A DNA stretch of 64,000 nucleotides from Rhodoferax ferrireducens (GTDB taxonomy: Bacteria; Pseudomonadota; Gammaproteobacteria; Burkholderiales; Burkholderiaceae_C). Position numbers and translations under genes: made by a program. Shown piece after piece: positions 43,846-52,688 of the stretch; position 1 is the stretch's first letter; every line of letters begins with the position of its first letter. Below the pieces are notes generated by a model. That model made no database searches and was not told the origin of the DNA. It saw only the letters and a list, made by a program, of their open reading frames with translations. Location: NCBI RefSeq assembly GCF_003347515.1, contig NZ_QEII01000304.1, positions 1 through 64,000 on the forward strand, in the 5' to 3' direction.

Positions 43846-45237
43846 ATGAGTTTACGTATTTACAGCACGCTGTCGCGTGCAATGGAATCCCTGTCACCCC
43901 TGGAGCCCGGTCACGTACGGATGTACGTCTGCGGCATGACGATTTATGACCTCTGTCACATCGGCCACGCCCGCATGATGATGGCTTTTGATGTGGTCCA
44001 GCGCTGGCTGAAAAGCAGTGGTTACCGGGTGACCTATGTGCGCAACATCACCGATATCGATGACAAGATCATCAAGCGGGCCGTGGAGCGCGGCATCACC
44101 ATTCGCGCCTTGACGGACGAGATGATTGAGGCCATGCATCTCGATGTTGCCAAGCTGGGCATCGAGCCACCCACCCTGGAGCCGCGTGCCACGGAATATG
44201 TGCCTCAGATGTTGAGTTTGATCAGTCAGCTTGAAGCCAAGGGGCTGGCCTACAAGGCCTCCAGTGGTGACGTGAACTTTGCGGTGCGCAAATTCCCCGG
44301 TTACGGCAAGTTGTCAGGCAAGTCCTTGGACGAGTTGCGTGCGGGTGAACGCGTCGCGGTGCTCGATGGCAAAGACGATCCGCTGGATTTTGTGTTGTGG
44401 AAGTCCTCCAAGGCAACCGAGCCGGACGACGCCAAATGGGATAGCGCTGCTTTGGGGCACGACTACGGTCAAGGCCGTCCCGGCTGGCACATTGAGTGCT
44501 CAGCCATGAGTTGCCAGACCCTGGGCGACAGTTTTGACATTCATGGCGGGGGCGCCGACCTGCAGTTTCCGCATCACGAAAACGAGATTGCGCAAAGCGA
44601 GGGCGCCTCGGGCAAGCCTTTGGCCAGCATCTGGATTCACAACGGGTTTGTGCGCGTGGACAACGAAAAAATGTCCAAGAGCCTGGGCAATTTCTTCACC
44701 ATCCGCGAGGTACTGGCCAAATACGACGCCGAGACCGTGCGATTTTTCCTGGTTCGTACCCACTATCGAACCGCCCTGAATTACAGCGATGTGCATCTTG
44801 ACGATGCCCGCAACGCGCTCAAGCGTTTGTACACGGCACTCGAATTGGTGACGCCGGCGCCGGTCAATATCGACTGGAACGAGCCCTTCGCCGCACGCTT
44901 CAAGGCGGCGATGGATGAAGACTTTGGTACGCCGGAGGCGGTGGCCGTGCTGTTTGACCTGGCCACCGAAGTCAACAAGACCCGATCTGCCGAATTGGCG
45001 GGGCTGCTAAAGGCGCTGGGTGCTTGCCTGGGCCTGTTGCAGAGTGATCCCAAAGCGTATTTGCAGGCGGGCGCCACGCTGGACGAGGCGGCCATCAGCG
45101 CCTTGATCGCACAACGTGCGGCGGCCAAGGCGGGCAAAAACTTTGCCGAGGCTGACCGGATTCGCCAGGAGCTGCTGGCCCAAGGCATCGTCCTCAAGGA
45201 TTCCCCCAGCGGCACCACCTGGGAGTCCGCCCAGTGA
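43846..45237 (+). CDS. cysS: cysteinyl-tRNA synthetase
   Basis: Protein of 463 aa, normal length. HIGH motif CHIGHA at residues 37-42, KMSKS at about 275-279 (EKMSKSLGN), zinc ligands C29 and the GWHIECSAMS cysteine, with HHENE downstream. Charges tRNA-Cys. Starts a forward run of housekeeping genes ending in tRNA-Ser. Confidence 0.98.
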   Translation: MSLRIYSTLSRAMESLSPLEPGHVRMYVCGMTIYDLCHIGHARMMMAFDVVQRWLKSSGYRVTYVRNITDIDDKIIKRAVERGITIRALTDEMIEAMHLDVAKLGIEPPTLEPRATEYVPQMLSLISQLEAKGLAYKASSGDVNFAVRKFPGYGKLSGKSLDELRAGERVAVLDGKDDPLDFVLWKSSKATEPDDAKWDSAALGHDYGQGRPGWHIECSAMSCQTLGDSFDIHGGGADLQFPHHENEIAQSEGASGKPLASIWIHNGFVRVDNEKMSKSLGNFFTIREVLAKYDAETVRFFLVRTHYRTALNYSDVHLDDARNALKRLYTALELVTPAPVNIDWNEPFAARFKAAMDEDFGTPEAVAVLFDLATEVNKTRSAELAGLLKALGACLGLLQSDPKAYLQAGATLDEAAISALIAQRAAAKAGKNFAEADRIRQELLAQGIVLKDSPSGTTWESAQ

Positions 45238-45282
45238 TCTTGTTAACAGTCATTTTGGCCTCCAGCCCCCGAAGGTAAAGCG

Positions 45283-45933
45283 ATGGCAGCTACAAAAATA
45301 ATAGTACCTCTGGTCGCAACCCCTGTCTACTGGGAAGACGCCTGCAAGCACCTGATGAAAAAAGACCGGGTGATGAAGCGGCTCATTCCCCAGTTTGGTG
45401 ACGCTTGCCTGCAAACCCGCGGGGATGCCTTCGTCACGCTGGCGCGCAGCATTGTGGGGCAACAAATTTCGGTCAAGGCGGCCCAGACCGTGTGGGACCG
45501 CTTTGCGCTGCTGCCGAAGAAAGTCACGGCCGGCAACGTGCTCAAGCTCAAGGTGGACGATATGCGCGCCGCCGGTTTGAGCGTGCGCAAGGTCGAATAC
45601 CTGGTGGATCTGGCTTTGCACTTTGACAATGGCCAGGTGCACGTCAAGGGCTGGGAGGCGATGGACGATGAGACTATCATTGCCGAGTTGACGGCCATTC
45701 GGGGCATTGGCCGCTGGACCGCCGAGATGTTCTTGATTTTTCACCTGATGCGTCCCAACATCCTGCCCTTGGACGATGTAGGCCTGATCAGTGGCATCAG
45801 CAAGAGTTATTTTTCGGGCGACGTGGTCAGCCGCAGTGATGCCCGCGAAGTTGCCGCCGCTTGGGCGCCATATTGCAGCGTGGCGACTTGGTATATTTGG
45901 CGCTCGCTGGATCCGCTGCCGGTGGCGTACTGA
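45283..45933 (+). CDS. alkA: DNA-3-methyladenine glycosylase II family (HhH-GPD)
   Basis: Protein of 216 aa. HhH-GPD superfamily: SIVGQQISVKAAQTVW, hairpin LTAIRGIGRWTAEMF, and catalytic aspartate in LPLDDVGL (near residue 165). Excises alkylated bases from DNA. Shorter than E. coli AlkA because the N-terminal domain is absent, as in many proteobacterial homologues; the symbol denotes the family. Confidence 0.9.
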   Translation: MAATKIIVPLVATPVYWEDACKHLMKKDRVMKRLIPQFGDACLQTRGDAFVTLARSIVGQQISVKAAQTVWDRFALLPKKVTAGNVLKLKVDDMRAAGLSVRKVEYLVDLALHFDNGQVHVKGWEAMDDETIIAELTAIRGIGRWTAEMFLIFHLMRPNILPLDDVGLISGISKSYFSGDVVSRSDAREVAAAWAPYCSVATWYIWRSLDPLPVAY

Positions 45934-45998
45934 AACTTTGCGGGACAGACCGCAGCGCCAATGGCGCAAGTTCTGTCTTAAACCTTATAGGACATTCT

Positions 45999-46976
45999 GT
46001 GGCCAAGAAAACATTCCTCGATTTCGAGCAACCCATTGCCGATCTCGAAAACAAGATTGAAGAGCTGCGCTACGTGCAGACAGAGTCGGCTGTTGATATT
46101 TCTTCCGAGATCGACCAGCTGGCGAAGAAAAGCCAGCAGCTCACCAAAGACATCTACAGCGATTTGACGCCCTGGCAAATCACCAAGATTGCCCGCCATG
46201 CCGAGCGTCCCTACACGCTGGACTACATCAAGGAAATCTTCACCCATTTCGTGGAGTTGCATGGTGACCGGCATTTTGCCGACGACCTGAGCATTGTGGG
46301 TGGGTTGGCGCGCTTCAATGGCACACCTTGCATGGTGCTGGGCCAGCAAAAAGGGCGCGATACCAAAGAGCGGGGTCTGCGCAACTTCGGCATGAGCAAA
46401 CCCGAGGGTTACCGCAAGGCCTTGCGCCTCATGAAAACGGCCGAGAAATTCAAGCTCCCCGTCTTCACCTTTGTCGACACGCCCGGCGCTTACCCCGGCA
46501 TTGATGCCGAAGAACGCGGTCAGTCCGAGGCCATCGGCCGCAATATCTTCGAGATGGCGCAGCTCGAAGTCCCCATCATCACCACCATCATCGGTGAGGG
46601 CGGCTCCGGCGGCGCGCTGGCGATTTCCATTGGCGACCAGGTGCTGATGCTGCAGTATTCGATTTATTCGGTGATCAGCCCGGAAGGCTGCGCCTCCATC
46701 CTCTGGAAGACATCGGAAAAGGCCCAGGAAGCCGCGGATGCGCTGGGCATTACCGCGCACCGGCTCAAAGCATTGGGCGTGATCGACAAGATTGTCAATG
46801 AGCCGGTCGGCGGCGCGCACCGTGATTACAAGCAGATGGCCGCTTTCCTCAAGCGGGCCCTGAACGACGCTTTCCGGCAGGTCAGCGATCTCAAGGTCAA
46901 AGAGCTGCTGGATCGCCGCTACGATCGTTTGCAAAGCTATGGCCGTTTCACCGACACCAAGGCAGCATCCAAGTAG
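45999..46976 (+). CDS. accA: acetyl-CoA carboxylase carboxyltransferase subunit alpha
   Basis: 325 aa from a GTG at 45999 (AGGA 8-11 nt upstream); an open frame continues upstream through the alkA end but the conserved protein begins VAKKTFLDFEQPIADLE. Motifs FVDTPGAYPGIDAEERGQ, GEGGSGGALAI and SPEGCASILWK are intact. Transfers carboxyl from biotin to acetyl-CoA in fatty acid synthesis together with AccD. Confidence 0.96.
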   Translation: MAKKTFLDFEQPIADLENKIEELRYVQTESAVDISSEIDQLAKKSQQLTKDIYSDLTPWQITKIARHAERPYTLDYIKEIFTHFVELHGDRHFADDLSIVGGLARFNGTPCMVLGQQKGRDTKERGLRNFGMSKPEGYRKALRLMKTAEKFKLPVFTFVDTPGAYPGIDAEERGQSEAIGRNIFEMAQLEVPIITTIIGEGGSGGALAISIGDQVLMLQYSIYSVISPEGCASILWKTSEKAQEAADALGITAHRLKALGVIDKIVNEPVGGAHRDYKQMAAFLKRALNDAFRQVSDLKVKELLDRRYDRLQSYGRFTDTKAASK

Positions 46977-47009
46977 CGTGTGCTTGATTGACGCGTTGGC
47001 AGGTAGCGC

Positions 47010-47960
47010 GTGACAACGACGCTGGCGGACGCAGTTTCCAACTTCTCGCCTGCCTTGCCGCTGGCCGTGGGGTTCAGCGGCGGGGCTGATTCCACCGCCT
47101 TGCTGCTCGCGTGTGCCGAGAAATGGCCAGGGCAGGTCCATGCCATCCACATTCACCATGGGGTGCAAGCCGCAGCCGACGATTTCGAGCAGCATTGCCG
47201 GGCGTTTTGCGCGCAGTTGGACGTGCCCTTGGTGGTCAAGCGGGTGGATGGCCGCCACGCCCCAGGCCAAAGCCCGGAAGACGCGGCGCGTCGTGCTCGT
47301 TATATGGCTTTTGAGGCTGTAGCCCTCTCGGAATATGCGCAGATAGCTACTAAAAATATAGCGATTGCACAGCATGCCGATGACCAGATCGAGACCTTGT
47401 TGCTGGCCCTGAGCCGGGGCAGCGGTCTGCCGGGTTTGAGCGCCATGCCAGCAAGCTGGGTGCGCGCCGGCATCAGCTACCACCGTCCCTTGTTGCAAGT
47501 GCGTGCCTCCGATATCCGGGCCTGGCTCGTCAGCCGTGGCGTGGGCTTTGTTGAAGACCCTACCAATATCGATGAGCGCTTTACCCGCAACCGCATCCGT
47601 GCCCGGCTGTTGCCAGCGCTGGAGGCTACCTTTCCGCACTTTCGCGATACTTTCGCCCGCAGTGCGGCCCATGCCGCCCAGGCCCAGATCCTGTTGCAGG
47701 AGCTTGCCGTGCAAGATCTCGCGCTGATTGGCTCGCCGCCGGTTATCAAGCACCTCCAGCGCCTGAGCCGGCCGCGCCAGGCCAATGTGCTGCGCCATTG
47801 GCTTCACACCACGTTCAATGCCGTGCCCAGCGCAGCGCAGCTGGCAGAGCTGCTGGACCAGATTGCCGCCTGCACCACGCGCGGACATCAGATCCGCATC
47901 AAGGTCGGCGTCGGTTTCTGCGAGCGCAGAGGCGTTGTGCTGCATTGGTACAATCCCTAG
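47010..47960 (+). CDS. tilS: tRNA(Ile)-lysidine synthetase
   Basis: 316 aa from a GTG at 47010. N-type ATP pyrophosphatase P-loop GFSGGADST at residues 19-27, HIHHGVQ and AQHADDQIETLLLAL, then RPLL and the ENxDxxxxRNRIR-like segment DPTNIDERFTRNRIRARLLP. Modifies C34 of tRNA-Ile(CAU). The protein lacks the long C-terminal domains of E. coli TilS. Residues about 100-118, just before QHADDQ, are encoded by the dispersed palindromic element. Confidence 0.93.
   Translation: MTTTLADAVSNFSPALPLAVGFSGGADSTALLLACAEKWPGQVHAIHIHHGVQAAADDFEQHCRAFCAQLDVPLVVKRVDGRHAPGQSPEDAARRARYMAFEAVALSEYAQIATKNIAIAQHADDQIETLLLALSRGSGLPGLSAMPASWVRAGISYHRPLLQVRASDIRAWLVSRGVGFVEDPTNIDERFTRNRIRARLLPALEATFPHFRDTFARSAAHAAQAQILLQELAVQDLALIGSPPVIKHLQRLSRPRQANVLRHWLHTTFNAVPSAAQLAELLDQIAACTTRGHQIRIKVGVGFCERRGVVLHWYNP
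47308..47363 (-). repeat. dispersed palindromic element inside tilS
   Basis: GAGGCTGTAGCCCTC, a short AT-rich spacer, TATGCGCAGATAGCTAC and AAAAATATAGC align over their full length with the intergenic copies at 14928 and 22789. Read in frame by tilS. Confidence 0.8.
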
Positions 47961-47984
47961 AATTTGCTCTAAAAAATTCTTCCA

Positions 47985-49253
47985 ATGGCCTTGATTGTTC
48001 ACAAATACGGCGGCACGTCGATGGGTTCTACCGAACGCATCCGCAATGTCGCTAAACGCGTCGCCAAATGGGCGCGCGCCGGCCACCAGATGGTGGTCGT
48101 GCCCTCCGCCATGAGCGGTGAAACCAACCGTCTGCTGGGTCTGGCCAAAGAACTGGCCCCCAACAAAGCCACTGACGCCTACAGCCGTGAGCTCGACATG
48201 CTGGCTTCCACCGGCGAGCAGGCCTCCAGCGCGTTGCTGGCGATTGCGCTGCAGGCTGAAGGCGTGGAGTCGGTTAGTTACGCAGGTTGGCAAGTGCCGA
48301 TTCGCACCAACAGCGCCCATACCAAGGCCCGTATCGAGTCGATTGACGACACCAAGGTGCGCATCGATCTGGAGGCGGGCAAAGTGGTCATCGTCACCGG
48401 CTTTCAGGGACTCGACGATCTGGGCAATATCACCACCTTGGGGCGCGGTGGCTCGGATACCTCGGCGGTCGCGGTAGCTGCGGCCATGAAGGCCGAAGAA
48501 TGCCTGATCTTTACCGATGTGGATGGCGTCTACACCACCGACCCGCGCGTCGTGCCCGAGGCCCGCCGCCTGAAAACGGTGAGTTTTGAAGAGATGCTGG
48601 AGATGGCCTCCATGGGCTCTAAAGTCCTGCAGATTCGCTCGGTCGAATTTGCCGGCAAATACAAGGTGAAACTGCGCGTTTTGAGCAGTTTCACCCCTTG
48701 GGACATTGACATCAACGAGGAGGCCGCTTCCGGCACCCTGATTACTTTTGAGGAAGACGAACACATGGAGCAAGCCATTGTTTCCGGCATTGCATTCAAC
48801 CGCGATGAAGCCAAAATCTCCGTGTTGGGCGTGCCCGACAAGCCCGGTATTGCCTACCAGATTCTGGGCGCCGTGGCCGATGCCAACATCGAAGTCGATG
48901 TGATCATCCAGAACATCAGCAAAGACGGCAAGACCGATTTCAGCTTCACCGTCAACCGTGGCGATTACGCCAAAGCGGTGGACTTGTTGCGGGAAAAAGT
49001 TTTGCCCAGTCTGGGCGCGCAAGAGGTGGTGGGCGACACCAAGATCTGCAAGGTGTCCATCGTCGGTATCGGCATGCGCAGCCATGTCGGTGTGGCCAGC
49101 AAAATGTTCCGGGTGTTGAGCGAAGAAGGCATCAATATCCAGATGATTTCCACCTCCGAAATCAAGACTTCCGTGGTTATTGACGAGAAGTACATGGAGC
49201 TGGCGGTGCGTGCATTGCACAAAGCTTTTGATCTGGACCAGCCTCCGGCCTGA
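47985..49253 (+). CDS. lysC: aspartate kinase
   Basis: Protein of 422 aa. Kinase domain begins IVHKYGGTSMGSTERI with GRGGSDTSAVAVAAAM and FTDVDGVYTTDPR; two ACT domains follow (from about residue 265: AKISVLGVPDKPGIAYQILGAV and KVSIVGIGMRSHVGVASKMF). First step of the aspartate family (Lys, Thr, Met, diaminopimelate). ACT domains imply feedback control by lysine and/or threonine. Confidence 0.97.
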   Translation: MALIVHKYGGTSMGSTERIRNVAKRVAKWARAGHQMVVVPSAMSGETNRLLGLAKELAPNKATDAYSRELDMLASTGEQASSALLAIALQAEGVESVSYAGWQVPIRTNSAHTKARIESIDDTKVRIDLEAGKVVIVTGFQGLDDLGNITTLGRGGSDTSAVAVAAAMKAEECLIFTDVDGVYTTDPRVVPEARRLKTVSFEEMLEMASMGSKVLQIRSVEFAGKYKVKLRVLSSFTPWDIDINEEAASGTLITFEEDEHMEQAIVSGIAFNRDEAKISVLGVPDKPGIAYQILGAVADANIEVDVIIQNISKDGKTDFSFTVNRGDYAKAVDLLREKVLPSLGAQEVVGDTKICKVSIVGIGMRSHVGVASKMFRVLSEEGINIQMISTSEIKTSVVIDEKYMELAVRALHKAFDLDQPPA

Positions 49254-49278
49254 AATCGACTCCAAGTCGTGACATAAT
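49250..49278 (+). promoter_or_regulatory. promoter of tRNA-Ser
   Basis: CTGAAA (49250-49255), 17-bp spacer, CATAAT (49273-49278). The -35 overlaps the lysC stop codon. Predicted start near 49285, ten bases before the mature tRNA. Confidence 0.5.
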
Positions 49279-49294
49279 CCAGCTTCTGTTTTCA

Positions 49295-49387
49295 GGAATC
49301 GTGACCGAGTGGCCGAAGGTGCTCCCCTGCTAAGGGAGTATGGGGTGTAGAGCCTCATCGAGAGTTCGAATCTCTCCGATTCCGCCA
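49295..49387 (+). tRNA. tRNA-Ser(GCT)
   Basis: Acceptor stem GGAATCG / CGATTCC, discriminator G and encoded CCA (49385-49387). Anticodon stem CTCCC/GGGAG with loop CTGCTAA gives anticodon GCT; long variable arm (TATGGGG...CCTCATC), T arm GAGAGTTCGAATCTCTC. Class II tRNA, 93 nt with CCA. Confidence 0.97.
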
Positions 49388-49391
49388 AATA

Positions 49392-49425
49392 AAAACCCCA
49401 AGTGATTTATCACTTGGGGTTTTTT
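49392..49425 (+). terminator. intrinsic terminator after tRNA-Ser
   Basis: AAAACCCCAAGTGA - TTTA - TCACTTGGGGTTTT, 14-bp stem followed by TTTT. It could work in both directions and so also serve the convergent dioxygenase operon. Confidence 0.9.
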
Positions 49426-49453
49426 CATTTTCGACTGGTTTGACGTACTTTTC

Positions 49454-50305
49454 TTAATCCACTTTTTCCAGTGCCAGCAGGCCAGTAGCCGTGTTGGAGA
49501 TCGGAATGTGGTAATTGCTGTGCACCTTGCGCACGCCAGAACCGGTACCCGTGGTCAGGGCGGCGCGCATCGCCAGCCACATCAGCAGTTCCACCCCTTG
49601 GGTGCCGGTTTTCTCCACCAGTTCGTGGATGCTGAATTGCGTGGCCCACTCGGGGTTGCTCAGCAGGCTTTCCATGAATTGCAGGTCAAAGGCCTTGTTG
49701 ATGTGGCCGGCACGTTCGCCGTCGAGCTGATGGCTCAGGCCACCGGACCCAATCACCGCCACCTTCTTATCGCTGTCCCAGGCCGCGATCGCTTCGCCCA
49801 CCGCCTTGCCCATGGCATAAACGCGACTGGCTTTGGGCAGGGGGAACTGCACCGTGTTGATGCAGATCGGCACGACCGTCACCGGGCAATCGCCCTGCGG
49901 CCACAGCAGCTTCAGGGGCAGGGTGCAGGCATGGTCGACCAGCATTTCCTGGCAGGTGACGATGTCGAACTCTTTCTCCACCAGCGTGTTGATGATTTGC
50001 CATGACAGGCCCAGCTCGCCCTTGAAGGGGGGCAGGGTGGGAATGCCCCAGCCTTCGTCGGCGTTGTTGTATTGCGCCGCGGCGCCAACGGCGAAAGTCG
50101 GCATTTTGTCGAGGAAGAAGTTCAGGCCGTGGTCGTTGTAGAACATCACTACCACGTCAGGCTTGACCTGGCCGAGCCAATCGCGGATGGGCGGAAAGCC
50201 GTCAAAGAAGGGCTTCCAGTACGGGTCTTGCTGCAGACCCTTGTGAATCGCGCCGCCGATGGCGGGAATGTGGGAGGTGCCGATGCAGCCGATGAGTTTT
50301 GCCAT
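49454..50305 (-). CDS. protocatechuate 4,5-dioxygenase beta subunit-like (second copy)
   Basis: Protein of 283 aa of the LigB extradiol dioxygenase superfamily. Iron ligands H12 (IGTSHIPAIGG) and H59 (YNDHGLNFF) are present, plus the catalytic histidine region GSGGLSHQLDGERAG and the C-terminal acidic ligand region GVELLMWLAMR. It pairs with a small alpha subunit 17 bp upstream. It is only moderately similar to the beta subunit at 56689, so it may prefer another catechol acid such as gallate or a methylated analogue; substrate is undetermined. Confidence 0.85.
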   Translation of the reverse strand: MAKLIGCIGTSHIPAIGGAIHKGLQQDPYWKPFFDGFPPIRDWLGQVKPDVVVMFYNDHGLNFFLDKMPTFAVGAAAQYNNADEGWGIPTLPPFKGELGLSWQIINTLVEKEFDIVTCQEMLVDHACTLPLKLLWPQGDCPVTVVPICINTVQFPLPKASRVYAMGKAVGEAIAAWDSDKKVAVIGSGGLSHQLDGERAGHINKAFDLQFMESLLSNPEWATQFSIHELVEKTGTQGVELLMWLAMRAALTTGTGSGVRKVHSNYHIPISNTATGLLALEKVD

Positions 50306-50322
50306 GATGTCTGTCCTCTAAA

Positions 50323-50679
50323 TTATTGGTTGTTGGCCGCGCGCAGCTTGGCTTTGAATTCGTCTTTGCTCAGGCCGGTCTGCTGGGCGCCGATGTCCTG
50401 CATGTCCAGGCCAAAGATGCCGGCGAATTTGGCCAGGTAGTAAGCATTGCCGCCCGCAGCGATGAGTTGCAGCACGTTGCGGGCGCGAATGGCAGCAGCC
50501 TGTTGTTCGTTCAGGCCGTACTGGCGCATGTAGGCCTCTTCGTCTTGTTTGAACGCGGCCCGGTTCTCGGCCGAATTAAACGAAAAGCACATCTTGTTGA
50601 GCGCATAGCCTTTTTGCGCCTGCTCGCCGTCAAACGGTGTTGTGCCCGGAATTTTTGGTAAGGGATGGGATGTAGCCAC
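50323..50679 (-). CDS. protocatechuate 4,5-dioxygenase alpha subunit-like (second copy)
   Basis: Protein of 118 aa of the LigA family (IPGTTPFDGEQAQKGYALNKMCFSF, AGGNAYYLAKFAGIFG). It helps close the active site of the beta subunit. Divergent from a LysR gene that starts 74 bp away. Shorter at the C terminus than the copy at 56231. Confidence 0.87.
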   Translation of the reverse strand: MATSHPLPKIPGTTPFDGEQAQKGYALNKMCFSFNSAENRAAFKQDEEAYMRQYGLNEQQAAAIRARNVLQLIAAGGNAYYLAKFAGIFGLDMQDIGAQQTGLSKDEFKAKLRAANNQ

Positions 50680-50753
50680 GATTTATCTCCTGTTATTGAT
50701 CGTCGTCAGGTGGAAGTATTTCGCATCCATTGCCAAAGATAAACACATGAATC

Positions 50754-51674
50754 ATGATGGAACGCATGAGAAAATTCGATTATTCAGACTTGGATGGCCG
50801 CCTGCTGCAACTGCTGGTGGCGGTGGTGGAGGCCGGCTCCGTCACCGGCGCGGCGCAGCGCCTGGGCGTGACGCAGTCGGCGGTCAGCCATCTGCTGGAC
50901 AAGCTGCGCGGCATCACCGGCGACCCGCTGTTCGTCAAGTCCGGCCGCGGCATCGTCGCCACGGCGCGGGCTGAAAGCCTGGCGCTGCAGGCGCGTGAGT
51001 TGCTGGCCACGATGGAGCGCTTCTGCCTGTCAGGCGAGTTCGATCCGGCGCGCTGGCAGACCACCTTCACCGTGGCGGCCAACGACTTTCAGCGCGACTT
51101 GCTGCTGCCCCCGCTCATGGCGCGGCTGCGCAGCCAGGCGCCGGGCCTGGTGTTGCGCGTCATCTCCTCCGGCATTCCCAGCCTGGAGATGCTGCGCCAC
51201 GAACACTGCCAGCTCGTCATCAGCCCGCGCCCGCCGGATGGGGCGGACATCCTGCAAAAGCGGCTGTTTGAAGACGACTACCGTGTGTTTTATGACCCCG
51301 CCCAACGCGAGGCCCCGCAGACCAAGGCCGCGTACCTGGCGGCCGAGCACATCACCGTGGTCTATGAGCCACGCCGCGCCTTGGATCTGGACCAATGGCT
51401 GGCCACACGGGGCGTGCAGCGGCGCTTCTCGGTGATGGTGCCGGGTTTTGCCGGTCTGCCGCCGTTCATCCGTGGCAGCCAACTGCTGGCCACCGCGCCC
51501 GGGCTGTTGCAGTCGCATCTGCTGCGCGACCTGGCCAGTGCCAAGGTGCCCGTGCCGTGTCCGACCATGCCCATGTACATGATCTGGCACATGCGCCACC
51601 AGCACGATCCGGCCCACCGCTGGCTGCGCGCCGAGCTGGAGGCGGTGGTGGGGGCGGCAGTGAGCACCCCTTAG
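50754..51674 (+). CDS. LysR-family transcriptional regulator
   Basis: Protein of 306 aa (alternative ATG one codon later). HTH at about 10-68 (LVAVVEAGSVTGAAQRLGVTQSAVSHLLDKL), effector domain after residue 95. Divergent from the second dioxygenase pair, its likely target; the 74-bp gap should contain its operator. Ends in a 4-bp convergent overlap with another LysR gene. Confidence 0.88.
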   Translation: MMERMRKFDYSDLDGRLLQLLVAVVEAGSVTGAAQRLGVTQSAVSHLLDKLRGITGDPLFVKSGRGIVATARAESLALQARELLATMERFCLSGEFDPARWQTTFTVAANDFQRDLLLPPLMARLRSQAPGLVLRVISSGIPSLEMLRHEHCQLVISPRPPDGADILQKRLFEDDYRVFYDPAQREAPQTKAAYLAAEHITVVYEPRRALDLDQWLATRGVQRRFSVMVPGFAGLPPFIRGSQLLATAPGLLQSHLLRDLASAKVPVPCPTMPMYMIWHMRHQHDPAHRWLRAELEAVVGAAVSTP

Positions 51675-52582
51675 TCGGGTTTGATGATCTGCTCCACGGT
51701 CTGACGTATCAGTGCCAGTGTCGCCTGTTGGGTCAGCGTGGTCGGGCGCAGCGAACTGGTGGCCAGTGACACCTTGGTGCGCAGCACCGGCTCGTGAATG
51801 GTGCGCACTGAAAACGCCGAGGGCCTGACGGAGTTGGCAACCGCGTTGCGCGACAGTACGGCGTACCCCGCACCGTCCGCCACCAAATCGAGGATGGCCG
51901 AGACACCGTCAATTTCGAGGGCAATTTTCAGCCGGCAACCAATGTTGGCCATTTCCGATTCCACGTGCATGCGGATCGCGTTGGGCCGACTCGGAATCAC
52001 CAAGGGCAATTGCGACACTGCCTTCAGTGTGATGGGGCCGGGCGCGGGGTCTTCCTGCAGGCCCGGCGGGCGGGGTTGCACCAGCAACAGGTCCTCTTCC
52101 AGTAAGGGGGTGATTTCAATCTCAGCGCCTGGCTGTGCGTTGTAGAGCACGGCAATGTCCAGCCGTCCGTTCACCAGCGATTCTTGCATCGCCACCGACA
52201 GGCCTTCGCTGATGGAAATGGTGGCGTCCGGCATTTGCTGACGAAAAGCGCGTGTCAGCGGCACCGTCAGCACCCGTGCCAAGCTGGTGGGCAAGCCCAC
52301 CGCCACGCGACCGGCCAGCGAACCACGCACCCGGCCCAGCTCTTCCTTTGCCCGCTCCACCTGGTGCAAAATGCCGCGGCCATGCGCCAGCAGCAGTTTG
52401 CCGGCCTCGGTGGGCAGGGCGCCGCGTCCGTTGCGCGTCAACAGGTTTTGGTGCAATTCCACCTCCAGCAGGCGCACCTGACGACTGAGCGCGGGCTGTG
52501 CCACGTCCAGCGCAATGGCCGCGCGGGTGAAGCTGCCCAGCTCGGCGACGCGCACAAAATATTCAAGTTGCTTGAGGTCCAT
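51671..52582 (-). CDS. LysR-family regulator of the protocatechuate operon
   Basis: 303 aa from the ATG at 52582; the open frame continues upstream but the conserved HTH begins MDLKQLEYFVRVAELGSFTRAAIALDVAQPALSRQVRLLE. Divergent from the ligJKIABC operon, 106 bp before its first gene, the standard position for an activator of aromatic catabolism. Comamonas protocatechuate clusters have a comparable LysR regulator. The effector is likely a pathway intermediate (inference). Confidence 0.87.
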   Translation of the reverse strand: MDLKQLEYFVRVAELGSFTRAAIALDVAQPALSRQVRLLEVELHQNLLTRNGRGALPTEAGKLLLAHGRGILHQVERAKEELGRVRGSLAGRVAVGLPTSLARVLTVPLTRAFRQQMPDATISISEGLSVAMQESLVNGRLDIAVLYNAQPGAEIEITPLLEEDLLLVQPRPPGLQEDPAPGPITLKAVSQLPLVIPSRPNAIRMHVESEMANIGCRLKIALEIDGVSAILDLVADGAGYAVLSRNAVANSVRPSAFSVRTIHEPVLRTKVSLATSSLRPTTLTQQATLALIRQTVEQIIKPD

Positions 52583-52688
52583 TAAATCTCTTTGGTGAAT
52601 AGCTGATCTTTGATTATGCCGATTTGCAATAACTGTTAGTAGCACCACTGGCTTAACAAGCATGGCCTTCCCCGCCAAAATACGGCCT

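Noticed and set aside
45978..49388. A 1136-codon open frame on the minus strand across accA, tilS, lysC and tRNA-Ser
   Set aside because: It is antisense to three well-conserved genes and a tRNA, has no recognisable motif, and long antisense frames are expected from GC-rich codon bias.
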